Both the position numbers and the translations under genes were made by a program. The notes beneath the pieces were generated by a model. The model was not told where the DNA came from and searched no databases. It was given only the letters and a program-made list of their open reading frames with translations. A stretch of 64,000 bases of DNA from an uncultured Bacteroidales bacterium (lineage in GTDB: Bacteria > Bacteroidota > Bacteroidia > Bacteroidales > Muribaculaceae): assembly GCA_902779125.1 (NCBI GenBank), contig CACZAC010000012.1:1-64000 (forward strand), written 5' to 3'. The stretch's first letter is position 1, and every line of letters starts with the position of its first letter. Of the stretch, positions 35,629-44,893 are shown one piece after another.

Positions 35629-35679
35629 TCTAGACCATCTAGAATTTCTAGATCATCTAGAGTTTCTAGAGCTTCTAGA
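35629..35679. repeat. Six TCTAGA sites at exact 9-bp spacing
   Basis: TCTAGA starts at 35629, 35638, 35647, 35656, 35665 and 35674, each separated by three variable bases (CCA, ATT, TCA, GTT, GCT). The array fills most of the spacer between the convergent DUF5103 and nspC genes. Confidence 0.9.
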
Positions 35680-35683
35680 ATAA

Positions 35684-36829
35684 TTAACTCATGCGGGTCT
35701 TGTAGTCGATGTAATCAAATTCTCGCAGGACTTCAACGGTGCCGTCCATGCGTTTCAGCAGGATGGACGGGTGCTGGATGCCGTTAAACATGTTGGTCTT
35801 GACGGTCGTGTAGTGGTTCATGTCCTCGAAGGTGATGCGGTCACCGCGCTTCAACGGCTGCTCAAAGCTCCAGTCGCCCACATAGTCGCCGCTCAGGCAC
35901 GAATTGCCGCCCATGCGGTAAGTCGGTTTTGTCGGGTCCACGTCGTCGAGCGCTTGGCTGATGACGGGCTTGTAGGGCATTTCCAGGCAGTCGGGCATGT
36001 GACAAGCGAATGACACGTCAACAATCGCGGTAGTGATGCCGCTGTTGGTCACTACGTCCACCACGCTGGCTTCCAGGTCGCCCGTTTGCCAGCACCAGGC
36101 GCTGCCAGGCTCCAGAATGAGCTGCAGGTTGGGGTAGGCGCCCTGGAAAGCACCCAGCACCTGCTCCAGATGCCTGATATTGTAGCCTTTGCGCGTCATC
36201 AGGTGCCCGCCACCCATATTGAGCCACTTGAGGCGTGGCAGGTACTCGCCGAACTGCTGTTTCAGTGCCAGCAGCACTTTCTCCAGGTCAAAACTCGTGC
36301 TCTCGCACAGGGCATGGAAGTGGAAGCCCTCAATCCCCTCGGGCAGTTCCTTGAGGTCGCTTGCCAGCACACCGAAGCGCGACCCGGGGCAGCAGGGATT
36401 GTAGATGTCGGTCTCGATGACCGAGCACATGGGGTTGACGCGCAGGCCGCAACTCACCTGTTCTCCGGGCCAGTCGGCATTGTGCTGGTTTACACGGTCG
36501 GCAAAGCGCAAGTACTGCTCAATGGAGTTAAAGGTGATGTGCGAACTGCCTGCGATGTAGGCATCGATGGTGTCCTCGGTATAGGCGGGACAATAGGTGT
36601 GGGTGCGGCACTTGAGCTCATCGTTGGCAAGCAGCATCTCGTTCACCGAGCTGGCAGTAGACTCGATACCGTACTCCCTGAAGATGTCAAACGTGCGCCA
36701 CAGCGCGTTGGCCTTGAACGCCATGATGATATCCACACCCGTGCGCTGGGCAACACCGGTAATCAGTTCGATGTTCTTGCGCAACTTTTCCTCATACACG
36801 ATATAATAGGGCGTCTTGTACTCTTCCAT
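35684..36829 (-). CDS. nspC: Carboxynorspermidine/carboxyspermidine decarboxylase
   Basis: 381 residues. It belongs to the fold-type III PLP decarboxylases: the lysine that binds PLP is K39 in IIMAFKANALW, the glycine-rich phosphate loop is LNMGGGHLMTRKGYN, and the substrate cysteine region is RMGGNSCLSGDY with FEDMNHYTTVKTNMFNG near the end. NspC makes norspermidine or spermidine in the alternative polyamine route used by many Bacteroidota. Its usual partner carboxyspermidine dehydrogenase is not in this window. It lies 15 nt downstream of the UvrD/PcrA gene on the same strand. Confidence 0.95.
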   Translation of the reverse strand: MEEYKTPYYIVYEEKLRKNIELITGVAQRTGVDIIMAFKANALWRTFDIFREYGIESTASSVNEMLLANDELKCRTHTYCPAYTEDTIDAYIAGSSHITFNSIEQYLRFADRVNQHNADWPGEQVSCGLRVNPMCSVIETDIYNPCCPGSRFGVLASDLKELPEGIEGFHFHALCESTSFDLEKVLLALKQQFGEYLPRLKWLNMGGGHLMTRKGYNIRHLEQVLGAFQGAYPNLQLILEPGSAWCWQTGDLEASVVDVVTNSGITTAIVDVSFACHMPDCLEMPYKPVISQALDDVDPTKPTYRMGGNSCLSGDYVGDWSFEQPLKRGDRITFEDMNHYTTVKTNMFNGIQHPSILLKRMDGTVEVLREFDYIDYKTRMS

Positions 36830-36844
36830 GTGATATTGTGGTTT

Positions 36845-39253
36845 TTAAAGAATTTCAAATTTTGCGAATTTCAGCAGCAGTTTTCTCGTTTGGCCGTCGT
36901 GAAATGCAACGTCGATTTTGGCATCACCGCTGGTGTCGATGTTGGTGACTGTACCGCGCCCGAACCTCTGGTGCAGGATTTCGCTCCCCACGCTCATTTC
37001 ATCGACCGTGTGGATGGTGAAATTGCCGCTGGCGGCGGGAGCGGGTGGGGTAGGAACCGATGGCCTAGACTGTGGTGACACGGTCGTCCGTCGCGTGGGC
37101 GTTGTCCGTGTGGACCGGGGCTCTGCCTCGGTGCGTCGCGGCGTGGCGCTTCTCTTGGGTGCCAGGCTGTTCCACTCATCGCGCATGGCATCCAGGTCGT
37201 CCTCATCATCCCAGCGCGAGCGCTTGCGGGCAGGCATGGCAGTCGAGTTGGTGCTTCCCATCAGCAGGTATTCTGGCGCAATGTCTTTCAGGAAGCGACT
37301 CATGACGCATGACTTGGTCTGGCCGTTGTGGTAGCGTGACGTGGCATAGGTGATGATACAGTTTACCTCGGCACGCGTTATGGCGACATAGAGCAAACGG
37401 CGCTCCTCTTCAATCTGGTAGAGGGAGCCGGCACTCATCGCGCTCGGGAACAGGTCTTCCTCTACACCCACGATGATGACGTTCTTGAATTCCAGGCCCT
37501 TAGCGGCATGGACGGTCATCAGGGTGACTTTTTCGCCATCGGGGTCGTTCATGTCCTGGTCGGTGAGCAGCGAGGTCTCGGCAAGAAAATCACCGATTAG
37601 GCAATGCTCGTCACCGGTCTCCTCCTTGATTTGCTGGAAATCATTAACGGCATTCAGTAGCTCATCGAGGTTCTCGATGCGGCTGATGTTCTCGGGGGTA
37701 TTGTCGCCCATGAGCACGCTCTTGATGTGAGAGCGCTTGATGGTCTCCCTGGCGACGGTCAAGGCATCATCACCCTGCTGGTTGAGCTCTACCAACCCTT
37801 TAATCAAGTCGGTAAAACCGTCCAGTTTCGCGAGGGTGCCGCGATTAACGTTCAATCCATATTGCTCGGCATTGTTGATGACTTGCCACAGACTCACACC
37901 GCTCTGTGTGGCGCAATGGGTGATTTTGCCCACCGTGGTGTCACCGATGCCACGGGCGGGGTAGTTGATGACGCGGCGCAGCGCTTCGTCATCGTCGGGG
38001 TTGATGACGAGCCTGAAGTAGCAGATGGCGTCTTTCACCTCCTTGCGCTGGTAGAACGACAGACCGCCATAGATGCGGTAGGGGATAGCGTTGCGCATGT
38101 TGCCGTGCTTGTCGCGCCGCCCGCCGTTGCTCAAGGCTTCCTCCAGCACGCGCGACTGGGCGTTGGTTCGGTACAGCACCGCATAATCCTCGTAGCTGTC
38201 GCCCTGGCGTGCCTTCAACGCGGCAATCTGGTTGGCGACTACATAGGCTTCCTCGTAGTCGCTGTAGCACTGGATGACCGGGATGCGGTCGCCGATGGCG
38301 TTCTTGCTGAACAAGTGCTTGGCAATCTGGCCTTTGTTCTTCTCGATGAGGCTGTTGGCGGCATCGGTGATGGTCTGCGTCGAACGGTAGTTGCGCTCCA
38401 GCTTGAAGGTCTTGATGTCGGGATAGAAGCGCTGCAGCCGCAGGATGTTGTCGATATTCGCCCCGCGGAAACTGTAGATGCTCTGGGCATCGTCGCCCAC
38501 GACGCACAGGCGGTTGTATTTCTTGCTCAACTGGTAGACAATCAGGTGCTGCGAGAAGTTGGTGTCCTGATACTCGTCAACCAGGATGTAGCGGAAGAAA
38601 TCCTGGTACTGTTCGAGCACGTCCTGGTGGTCGCGCAGCAGGATGTTGGTGTACAGCAGCAGGTCATCAAAGTCCATCGCTCCGGCAATGTGGCAACGGC
38701 TCCAATAGGCCCTGTAGATAGCGGCTGTCTCGGGGCGCTGGGCGTCACGGTCGGCATCGATGAGGGCCTGGTTGCGGGCATAGTCATCAGGTCCTATCAA
38801 GGCATTCTTGGCGTTGCTGATTTGGGTCTGGATGGTGGCTGGCTTATAGAGCTTGTCGTCGAGCCCCATCTCCTTGACGATGAGCTTGATGAGGGAGCGC
38901 GAGTCGCTCTGGTCGTAGATGGTGAAATCGGGCTTGAAGCCGATGCGCTCGGCATTGCGGCGCAGCAGGCGCGAGAAAATCGAGTGGAACGTGCCCATCC
39001 ACAGCTGGGCGGCGACATCGGGTCCCGCCAGCGGCTCGATGCGCTCACGCATCTCTCGGGCAGCCTTGTTGGTGAACGTCAGCGCCATGATGCGCCACGG
39101 CTCGTACCCCTGTTGCAGCAGGTGCACGATTTTATAGGTGAGCACACGGGTTTTGCCCGACCCTGCACCAGCAATCACCAGTTGAGGCCCGTCACAGTAC
39201 TCGACAGCCGCCCGTTGCTGTTCATTCAGTTTCTCGAGATAGTTTTCATTCAT
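36845..39253 (-). CDS. UvrD/PcrA-type superfamily 1 DNA helicase
   Basis: 802 residues. Walker A is GAGSGKT at residues 29-35, motif II is VDEYQDTNFSQ, motif III GDDAQSIYSFRGA, motif IV ERNYRST, and motif VI VAITRAEVN. The C-terminal extension is rich in threonine, arginine and proline, then ends in a small tudor-like domain (VGSEILHQRFGRGTVTNIDTSGDAKIDVAFHDGQ), as in PcrA. It unwinds DNA in nucleotide-excision and mismatch repair and removes RecA or stalled polymerase. The gene symbol is left open because uvrD and pcrA cannot be separated here. Its promoter lies unusually close to the ATG. Confidence 0.95.
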   Translation of the reverse strand: MNENYLEKLNEQQRAAVEYCDGPQLVIAGAGSGKTRVLTYKIVHLLQQGYEPWRIMALTFTNKAAREMRERIEPLAGPDVAAQLWMGTFHSIFSRLLRRNAERIGFKPDFTIYDQSDSRSLIKLIVKEMGLDDKLYKPATIQTQISNAKNALIGPDDYARNQALIDADRDAQRPETAAIYRAYWSRCHIAGAMDFDDLLLYTNILLRDHQDVLEQYQDFFRYILVDEYQDTNFSQHLIVYQLSKKYNRLCVVGDDAQSIYSFRGANIDNILRLQRFYPDIKTFKLERNYRSTQTITDAANSLIEKNKGQIAKHLFSKNAIGDRIPVIQCYSDYEEAYVVANQIAALKARQGDSYEDYAVLYRTNAQSRVLEEALSNGGRRDKHGNMRNAIPYRIYGGLSFYQRKEVKDAICYFRLVINPDDDEALRRVINYPARGIGDTTVGKITHCATQSGVSLWQVINNAEQYGLNVNRGTLAKLDGFTDLIKGLVELNQQGDDALTVARETIKRSHIKSVLMGDNTPENISRIENLDELLNAVNDFQQIKEETGDEHCLIGDFLAETSLLTDQDMNDPDGEKVTLMTVHAAKGLEFKNVIIVGVEEDLFPSAMSAGSLYQIEEERRLLYVAITRAEVNCIITYATSRYHNGQTKSCVMSRFLKDIAPEYLLMGSTNSTAMPARKRSRWDDEDDLDAMRDEWNSLAPKRSATPRRTEAEPRSTRTTPTRRTTVSPQSRPSVPTPPAPAASGNFTIHTVDEMSVGSEILHQRFGRGTVTNIDTSGDAKIDVAFHDGQTRKLLLKFAKFEIL

Positions 39254-39258
39254 GGTTG

Positions 39259-39266
39259 CAAATATA
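39259..39266 (-). promoter_or_regulatory. -7 promoter element for the UvrD/PcrA-nspC unit
   Basis: Minus-strand TATATTTG fits TAnnTTTG but ends only 5 nt before the annotated ATG at 39253. If it is used, the mRNA would be leaderless or nearly so. Confidence 0.45.
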
Positions 39267-39332
39267 GTAAAAAATCAGGTGGGCTCAAATGCCTGAACCC
39301 ACCTTTGGCGATAAATTATCGTTAAAAACAAT

Positions 39333-42300
39333 TTATAGGGCTAAGCGCAGTCCTAGGTAGTGTTCCTTGAAGGACGGGGCGCCGTAGTTGCGGGCAAACA
39401 CACGGCAGTACTTGGCGGAGTTGCACCAGCTGCCGCCACGGCTCACGCGATAGAAACCCGTTGCAGGTCCCGTGGGGTCGGTCTGCTCCTCGCTGCTGTA
39501 GTTGCCGTACCAGTCCTGGCACCACTCCCACACGTTGCCGCTCATGTCATAAAGGTCCAAAGCGTTGCGCGACTTGGTACACACATTATGTGTACCGTAA
39601 TTATAATCCTCGGGACCAAGTGCAAAGCTATTATCGTAGAACCATGCCACATTATATAAGTTGTTGCTGCCGGCATAGATGTAGTCGCTGTGGGCATCAC
39701 CACCACGGGCGGCATACTCCCACTCGGCCTCGGTGGGCAAGCGGAACTTCCTGCCCGTCAGCTCATTTAACTTGGCGATAAACTCCTGGCAGTCATTCCA
39801 TGACACTTGCTCCACGGGATTATTGGGTTTGCCCTTGAACCTGCTCGGGTTATTGCCCATAACAGCCTCCCACAGCTGCTGAGTCACCTCGGTCTGACCA
39901 ATACGGTAACTTGAGAGCGTCACTTGGTGGGCGGGTTTCAGATTTTCATCAGTATTGTTGTTATTGGGGTCACCCATCATGAATGTTCCGCCGTTGACCT
40001 TCTTCAATTTGAACGTCACGCCATTGACCACGAAGAGCTCGTCTCCGAGCACAACGACCACGACGAGTTCGGTGCTGGCTCCAGTGGCGTTATCGGTGAC
40101 GCGGATGATACTCATGCCCTCTGCAGCTCCTTCTACGTTAAATGTATTGCCGTCAATGCCGACAATCACGTTGTTTTCGCCTTCAACCACGTTGTAACTG
40201 TAAGCGCCATGGCCGTTAAGGATATTGATGGCCATGCTTTCGCCGTCTCCCAACTCGATGACGGTCTGGCTTAATCGGAATCTGGGGCTGTCATCAGCAT
40301 CATAAGCGAGGCGAATACCCACGTTGTCTTGCCAGAAATCAGGCTGCTTGCTGTCACGGCTCGACACGCGGCACTCGTTGGCATCGCTATTCCAGGCACC
40401 GCCACGCAACACGCGGTTGGAGCCCGTAGCAGGACCAGTCGGGTCATTCTGAGCCGTGCTGCTGTAGTTGCCGTACCAATCCTGGCACCACTCCCACAAG
40501 TTACCGCTCATGTCATAAAGGCCCAATTCGTTTGCGCGACGACTACCAATAGTTGCCGTGCCATAATACATGGGATTGCACCACGCCACATCATTAATCG
40601 AGTCGCTACCGGCATACTTATAGCCGCGGCCCAGTTGGCCGCCACGGGCTGCGTACTCCCACTCGGCCTCGGTGGGCAGGCGGAAGTGCTTGCCTGTTCT
40701 CATGTTCAACCTGGCGATAAACTTCTGGCAATCGTACCATGATACCTGTTCCACGGGCCTGTCGATGTACTCATAAATACCATCGTAGGGGATGTATTCT
40801 GACTTGCCTTCTCCTCTCATGGGGGCTTCACAAGGCACTTCATAGTGGAAGTGGCTGGGGTTGCTACCCATCACATTCCACCACGTTGCCTGCAACACTT
40901 CGGTCAGGCCGATGTAGAAGTCAGACACTGTAACCTCATGGGCTGGCTGCTCGTCCTCATTGTAATCATCTCCCTGCTCGTCGGTGGCACCCATGGTGAA
41001 CGTGCCGCCCTTGATGGGAACCATTCTGAAGCGCGGTCCACCAAATACATCATCAATAATTTCACTTTCAACATAAACATGTGCTGAAAGGACAGTTGTG
41101 AGGCCAGTAACATTATCGGTAACAAAAATGTCGTATATACCAGCAGCCTTGCCTGTCACGGTCAAGCGGTCACCGTCAACACTCACATCAGCACTCGCAT
41201 CAACATTGTTGCCAGTCACCGTGTAATCACCACTGCCGTTGAGGATATTCACTGTCTTGCTCTCACCGATGAATACTTGTAAATGCGTCTCCGAGAGGCG
41301 GAATTTAGTACTGTTCTCCTCGTCGAGCACGAGGCGAAGACCATAGTTCCACCAGCCGTTCATGCCCGATCGGTTAGTCACGCGGCATTGAGTTGCGTCT
41401 CCGTTACACTTGCCGCCACGGGTACCTCCATGATATCCAGTATGTTCACCAATTGGGTCGGTTTGGGCGTCACTGCTGTATTCGCCAAACACATCTTGAC
41501 AATACTCTAACACATTGCCACTCATGTCATACAGTCCCAATTCGTTAGGCAGTTTGAGGGCGACAGGTTGGGGACCCAGATTGTTAGCGGGCGAAGGTAC
41601 GGGTACTCTATTGCCCCCTTGCAACGACACTCGGCGCTCAGGCTGCATTGGAGAATTGGACTCATCGCTATGGGGAGCGTAGTAAGGGGCGTCTGATTCA
41701 TCGTGAATCTTACAGGTACCTTGATACCACGCCACATCGTCGATTGAATTGCTGCCAGCGTATTTGTAACCTTTACTGTGTATGCCACCACGGGCAGCAA
41801 ACTCCCATTCGGCCTCGGTGGGCAGGCGGAACTGCTTGCCGGTCAATGCATTTAGTTTGACAATAAATTCTTGGCAATCAGACCATTCGACCTTATCCAC
41901 AGGCTGGGTCCAGTTGTCATCGTAACCGTATATATTGGCGCTATTATTGCGACCCATCACAGCGACCCATAGTTCTTGGGTTACTTCGGTTTGACCGATG
42001 CTATAGCCCGACAGTGTCACCTCGTGGGCCGGTTTCTCATCGTCATTGGCATCGAGGTCGTCATCGGCTGCACCCATCATGAAGGTACCGCCCTCGACAC
42101 CAATCATCGTGAACGACACACCGTTGACGGTGAAAGTCTGCATCGTTGAAGCCACGATGGCCCTAAGAACGCTCACAGCACCGGTGGCGTTGTCTGTAAT
42201 ATGTATTTGGGTCAAGCCCACTTGATTTCCCGTAACAGTAAGGCGGTCACCATCAATGCTTACACTGACGCTGTCGCCACAAGTGACTGTATAAGCCCCA

Positions 42301-43382
42301 TTGCCATTCAGGAGATTGACAGTTGCCTCACCGCCAACCGATACCGTCACGGTATTTTCCGACAGACGGAATGAATGGTCTTCGCCCAGGACGAGACGCA
42401 AGCCTAAGGTACGTTGCTTGTTGTTATCATCACATAGTTCCCTAAACGACACACGACACACCGTCGAGTCGTAACTAAACCAATAGTAGCCGCCACGCGC
42501 CACCCTATCATTATATTTAGACGATGATGGGCCTGTAGGGTTGTATTGCGGATAGGGTCTGTATTTTCCGAAAAAGTCCTGGCATCTTTCCCACACGTTA
42601 CCGCTCATGTCATACAGTCCCAACTCGTTGGGCTTTTTGGTGGCAACAGGACGGGTAACCATATCATCTAAGTCGCATAATTCATGCCATGCCACTTCAT
42701 CCACGTCGTCGCTGCCAGCGTACATGTAGCCCCGGCTCAGGTTTCCGCCACGGGCGGCAAATTCCCATTCGGCCTCGGTAGGCAGGCGGAAGGTTTGGCC
42801 CGTGAGCTGGTTCAACTTGGCAATAAATGCATGGCAGTCGTCCCAGTTGACATTTTCCACGGGACGGCTCAGGTCTTCGTAATATCCGTTGGCTGAGCTG
42901 ATGATGCTCGGGTTATTGCCCATCACCGCTTGCCACAATTCCTGTGTTACCTCGGTCTGGCCGATTTCATAGCTCGGCAGCGTCACCTCGTGGGTGGGCA
43001 GTTCATCCCTGCAATATGAATCTGGACCGAGTTCGGCGGTCAAACCCATCGTGAAGGTACCGCCATCGACCACTACCATATTGAACGACACGCCATTCAC
43101 CGTATAGGTTTTAACCTCGGCAGGATTCAAATCAGCGCCATCCAGCAGATGGTCTATCAATTTGGTGAGGTCGTTGATAGTGACTTCGCCATCACGGTCA
43201 ATATCTGCATTGGCGTTACTCATGGGGTTGTCACCTTGCAGCAGATAATCTACCAATGATGTCACGTCGTTGATGTCCACACAGTCGTCACAGTTCACAT
43301 CGCCTGGCTGCCCGGGGACGCCTGCCGACACCGACAGGACTGCCACAAACAGCAAAACAAAGGTTTGCAATGCTTTTTTCAT
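39333..43382 (-). CDS. Secreted dockerin-like protein with four SUMF1/FGE-type domains
   Basis: 1349 residues. Signal peptide 1-20; dockerin-type calcium-loop pair about 27-83 (GDVNCDDCVDINDVTSLVDYLL, then ADIDRDGEVTINDLTKLIDHLL). Then four formylglycine-generating-enzyme-like domains at about 93-333, 416-688, 778-1027 and 1116-1349, separated by three Ig-like beta modules (about 337-411, 694-772, 1035-1113; for example VSIDGDRLTVTGNQVG). Each FGE-like unit has GGTFxMG, TEVTQELW, FRLPTEAEWEFAARGG, NELGLYDMSGN and a terminal GLRL. The paired active cysteines of true FGE (GGSYxC...YC) are not seen in the first domain; the fourth has a C1320/C1326 pair with different spacing. Binding or an unknown enzymatic role is therefore more likely than sulfatase activation. 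Confidence 0.88.
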   Translation of the reverse strand: MKKALQTFVLLFVAVLSVSAGVPGQPGDVNCDDCVDINDVTSLVDYLLQGDNPMSNANADIDRDGEVTINDLTKLIDHLLDGADLNPAEVKTYTVNGVSFNMVVVDGGTFTMGLTAELGPDSYCRDELPTHEVTLPSYEIGQTEVTQELWQAVMGNNPSIISSANGYYEDLSRPVENVNWDDCHAFIAKLNQLTGQTFRLPTEAEWEFAARGGNLSRGYMYAGSDDVDEVAWHELCDLDDMVTRPVATKKPNELGLYDMSGNVWERCQDFFGKYRPYPQYNPTGPSSSKYNDRVARGGYYWFSYDSTVCRVSFRELCDDNNKQRTLGLRLVLGEDHSFRLSENTVTVSVGGEATVNLLNGNGAYTVTCGDSVSVSIDGDRLTVTGNQVGLTQIHITDNATGAVSVLRAIVASTMQTFTVNGVSFTMIGVEGGTFMMGAADDDLDANDDEKPAHEVTLSGYSIGQTEVTQELWVAVMGRNNSANIYGYDDNWTQPVDKVEWSDCQEFIVKLNALTGKQFRLPTEAEWEFAARGGIHSKGYKYAGSNSIDDVAWYQGTCKIHDESDAPYYAPHSDESNSPMQPERRVSLQGGNRVPVPSPANNLGPQPVALKLPNELGLYDMSGNVLEYCQDVFGEYSSDAQTDPIGEHTGYHGGTRGGKCNGDATQCRVTNRSGMNGWWNYGLRLVLDEENSTKFRLSETHLQVFIGESKTVNILNGSGDYTVTGNNVDASADVSVDGDRLTVTGKAAGIYDIFVTDNVTGLTTVLSAHVYVESEIIDDVFGGPRFRMVPIKGGTFTMGATDEQGDDYNEDEQPAHEVTVSDFYIGLTEVLQATWWNVMGSNPSHFHYEVPCEAPMRGEGKSEYIPYDGIYEYIDRPVEQVSWYDCQKFIARLNMRTGKHFRLPTEAEWEYAARGGQLGRGYKYAGSDSINDVAWCNPMYYGTATIGSRRANELGLYDMSGNLWEWCQDWYGNYSSTAQNDPTGPATGSNRVLRGGAWNSDANECRVSSRDSKQPDFWQDNVGIRLAYDADDSPRFRLSQTVIELGDGESMAINILNGHGAYSYNVVEGENNVIVGIDGNTFNVEGAAEGMSIIRVTDNATGASTELVVVVVLGDELFVVNGVTFKLKKVNGGTFMMGDPNNNNTDENLKPAHQVTLSSYRIGQTEVTQQLWEAVMGNNPSRFKGKPNNPVEQVSWNDCQEFIAKLNELTGRKFRLPTEAEWEYAARGGDAHSDYIYAGSNNLYNVAWFYDNSFALGPEDYNYGTHNVCTKSRNALDLYDMSGNVWEWCQDWYGNYSSEEQTDPTGPATGFYRVSRGGSWCNSAKYCRVFARNYGAPSFKEHYLGLRLAL

Positions 43383-43458
43383 GTCTTGTTTTTGTTTGTT
43401 GATAAGTTAAAAGGCTATCAGTTAATGAGTTAATAAGTTGATAATATCATTCATCCTG

Positions 43459-43466
43459 CAAAAGTA
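43459..43466 (-). promoter_or_regulatory. -7 promoter element for the four-domain SUMF1 gene
   Basis: Minus-strand TACTTTTG fits the consensus, giving a leader of about 70 nt to the ATG at 43382. The leader contains repeated GTTAATAAGTT-like words. Confidence 0.5.
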
Positions 43467-43564
43467 AATAAAAATACCGAATTTCCACCCCTGTATCATA
43501 AAAAAGTCACGTCCACCCCCTTCATCAAGGGCAACGTCATGCAAGCAAAATAAAACCAGAAAAA

Positions 43565-43683
43565 CACCCGAAGGGTGACCGTTGAGTAACCCGTGGTACC
43601 TGGCAACGAAACGAGCGTAGCGAGTGAAGTGCCAGGCACCACGGGCTATCGCCACCATCCCTGTCGTCGCCGAAGGCCACCCC
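43565..43683 (-). repeat. Hairpin-forming dispersed repeat, copy 1
   Basis: About 119 bp homologous, on the opposite strand, to 59112-59227: shared words include GGCGACGA, GGCGATAGCCCGTGGTGCCTG, CTTCACTCGCT, ACCACGGGTTACTCAA and CACCCTTCGGGTG. Within it, 43590-43645 folds into a long hairpin: CCCGTGGT-A-CCTGGCA pairs with TGCCAGG-C-ACCACGGG. It is non-coding. Confidence 0.75.
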
Positions 43684-43800
43684 GACAACGTGGTAAGACA
43701 CCTCATAGGCTCGCCCTTTGGGCGAGAACAACCTGAAAGCCAGCCTACTGATTTAGCTATTTCTGCCGCCCCAATGGGGCTAGATTGAGCACCTAACTAA
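43684..43800. other. Remaining non-coding part of the 43383-43923 spacer
   Basis: No gene is seen. The segment has small palindromes such as GGCTCGCCC/GGGCGAG and GCCCCAATGGGGC. These resemble the pieces found at 8280-8420 and 58955-58990, so the spacer is largely made of decayed repeat family members. Confidence 0.5.
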
Positions 43801-43868
43801 TGCAGGGGTTGCACTCGGCTTTGCCTCGTTGCACCCCTGCCTATGTTCTGGCCGCTCCTGACGGAGCT
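43801..43868 (-). repeat. 68-bp dispersed intergenic repeat, copy B (inverted)
   Basis: The reverse complement starts AGCTCCGTCAGGAGCGGCC, contains CATAGGCAGGGGTGCAACG and AAGCCGAGTGCAACC, and ends CCCTGCA, aligning over its full 68 bp with copies A (8203-8270) and C (58880-58947). A second partial CCGCTCCTGACGGAGCT follows at 43889-43905, just before the stop of the YARHG gene. Confidence 0.75.
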
Positions 43869-43923
43869 TATTGTTGTACCCCTGCGTCCGCTCCTGACGG
43901 AGCTTTTACGGAGACTAGTGATT

Positions 43924-44862
43924 CTACACCTCTTTATTGAAGGTGGCTTCCCGGTACTTGATGAGTTCGATGTTCAAGCGCTCGAGCAGAGAGAGTTGGA
44001 CGTCGTCGTTGCTCTCGGCAGGTCTGTACCATGGCTGTTTTTCGAAGTATGCCTTCAGGTCCTTGGACTGGAACACATAGCCGCGACGTGCAAGGATGAA
44101 ATTGCGCATCAGGCGCAGTGTCGGTTTGTCGTAGTAGTTCAGTTCGCTGCCGTGGAGCAACGTGTTGCAGACGAAGTCATAGCAGCCGTAGTTTGAACTG
44201 GAACTGGTGAGGGTAAAACTGTCAACAAGCAATCGGTGCGGAAATTCGTACTCATCATACCCCACCGGATACAAGCGCAAGCCACACTTGATGAACTCCA
44301 CTTCCATAGGGCCGTTCAACGGAGTGCCTTCACCGTCGATGCTGAGGATGCCTGTCGTATGGCCGTTAAAGGTTACGGGCTCGATGGGCACATAGGTGCC
44401 ACCCACGAGGGCCTTGTTCCAGTCGATGGACACGCGGGTGCCGTCGTCCATGGTGTAGTCGCCCCTGAGGAGCGTCATCCAGGTTTCCACGTTGAGTTTC
44501 TGGTTGTCCTCTTCTCTGGTGCAGGACATCAATTTGTACAGGGTGTCTTCTGCGTCATAGAAACAGAGGATATTCAAGTCCTCTTGCTGGATGAGGCGAA
44601 CGGTGTGCCCTTCTTCTTCGATCATCATGGCGTCGTTGGGACCCTGGGCGATGGTGTAGGTGCCGGGTTCGCCTTTCACGGGCACGAGCATGAATTCGAG
44701 TTCCTCGCCCTCGACTGTCGAGTCAAGAATCACTTTGCCCCCATCACTCAGGGTGGCGGTATAGACGAGTGCGCCGTTGTACCACATGCTGCCTTGCTCT
44801 AGGTATTGTGCTCCTGCAACGAGGGCGGTGAGCATCATTAAGATGATTGTTGTTCTTCTCAT
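43924..44862 (-). CDS. Exported YARHG-domain protein
   Basis: 312 residues from the ATG at 44862; a longer frame to 44982 overlaps the upstream gene and is rejected because MRRTTIILMMLTALVAGAQ is the signal peptide. The C-terminal about 75 residues are a YARHG domain (RLMRNFILARRGYVFQSKDLKAYFEKQPWYRP, then LSLLERLNIELIKYRE), an extracellular module thought to bind peptidoglycan or act with surface enzymes. The N-terminal 230 residues (GALVYTATLSDGGKVILDSTVEGEELEFMLVPV and following) are not recognised. It is the last gene of a five-gene operon. Confidence 0.85.
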   Translation of the reverse strand: MRRTTIILMMLTALVAGAQYLEQGSMWYNGALVYTATLSDGGKVILDSTVEGEELEFMLVPVKGEPGTYTIAQGPNDAMMIEEEGHTVRLIQQEDLNILCFYDAEDTLYKLMSCTREEDNQKLNVETWMTLLRGDYTMDDGTRVSIDWNKALVGGTYVPIEPVTFNGHTTGILSIDGEGTPLNGPMEVEFIKCGLRLYPVGYDEYEFPHRLLVDSFTLTSSSSNYGCYDFVCNTLLHGSELNYYDKPTLRLMRNFILARRGYVFQSKDLKAYFEKQPWYRPAESNDDVQLSLLERLNIELIKYREATFNKEV

Positions 44863-44893
44863 TAGATATCGATTTTGTTGTGTTAATTTCTTG

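Noticed and set aside
35629-35679. TCTAGA array considered as a CRISPR-like array
   Set aside because: Repeats of 6 bp with 3-bp spacers are far too short, and no cas gene is nearby.
37727-39325. 532-codon open frame opposite the UvrD/PcrA gene
   Set aside because: Antisense shadow of a conserved helicase, with no recognisable motif.
43590-43645. Hairpin considered as an integron attC site
   Set aside because: No integrase or cassette-like gene array is present, and the conserved core sites of attC are not seen.
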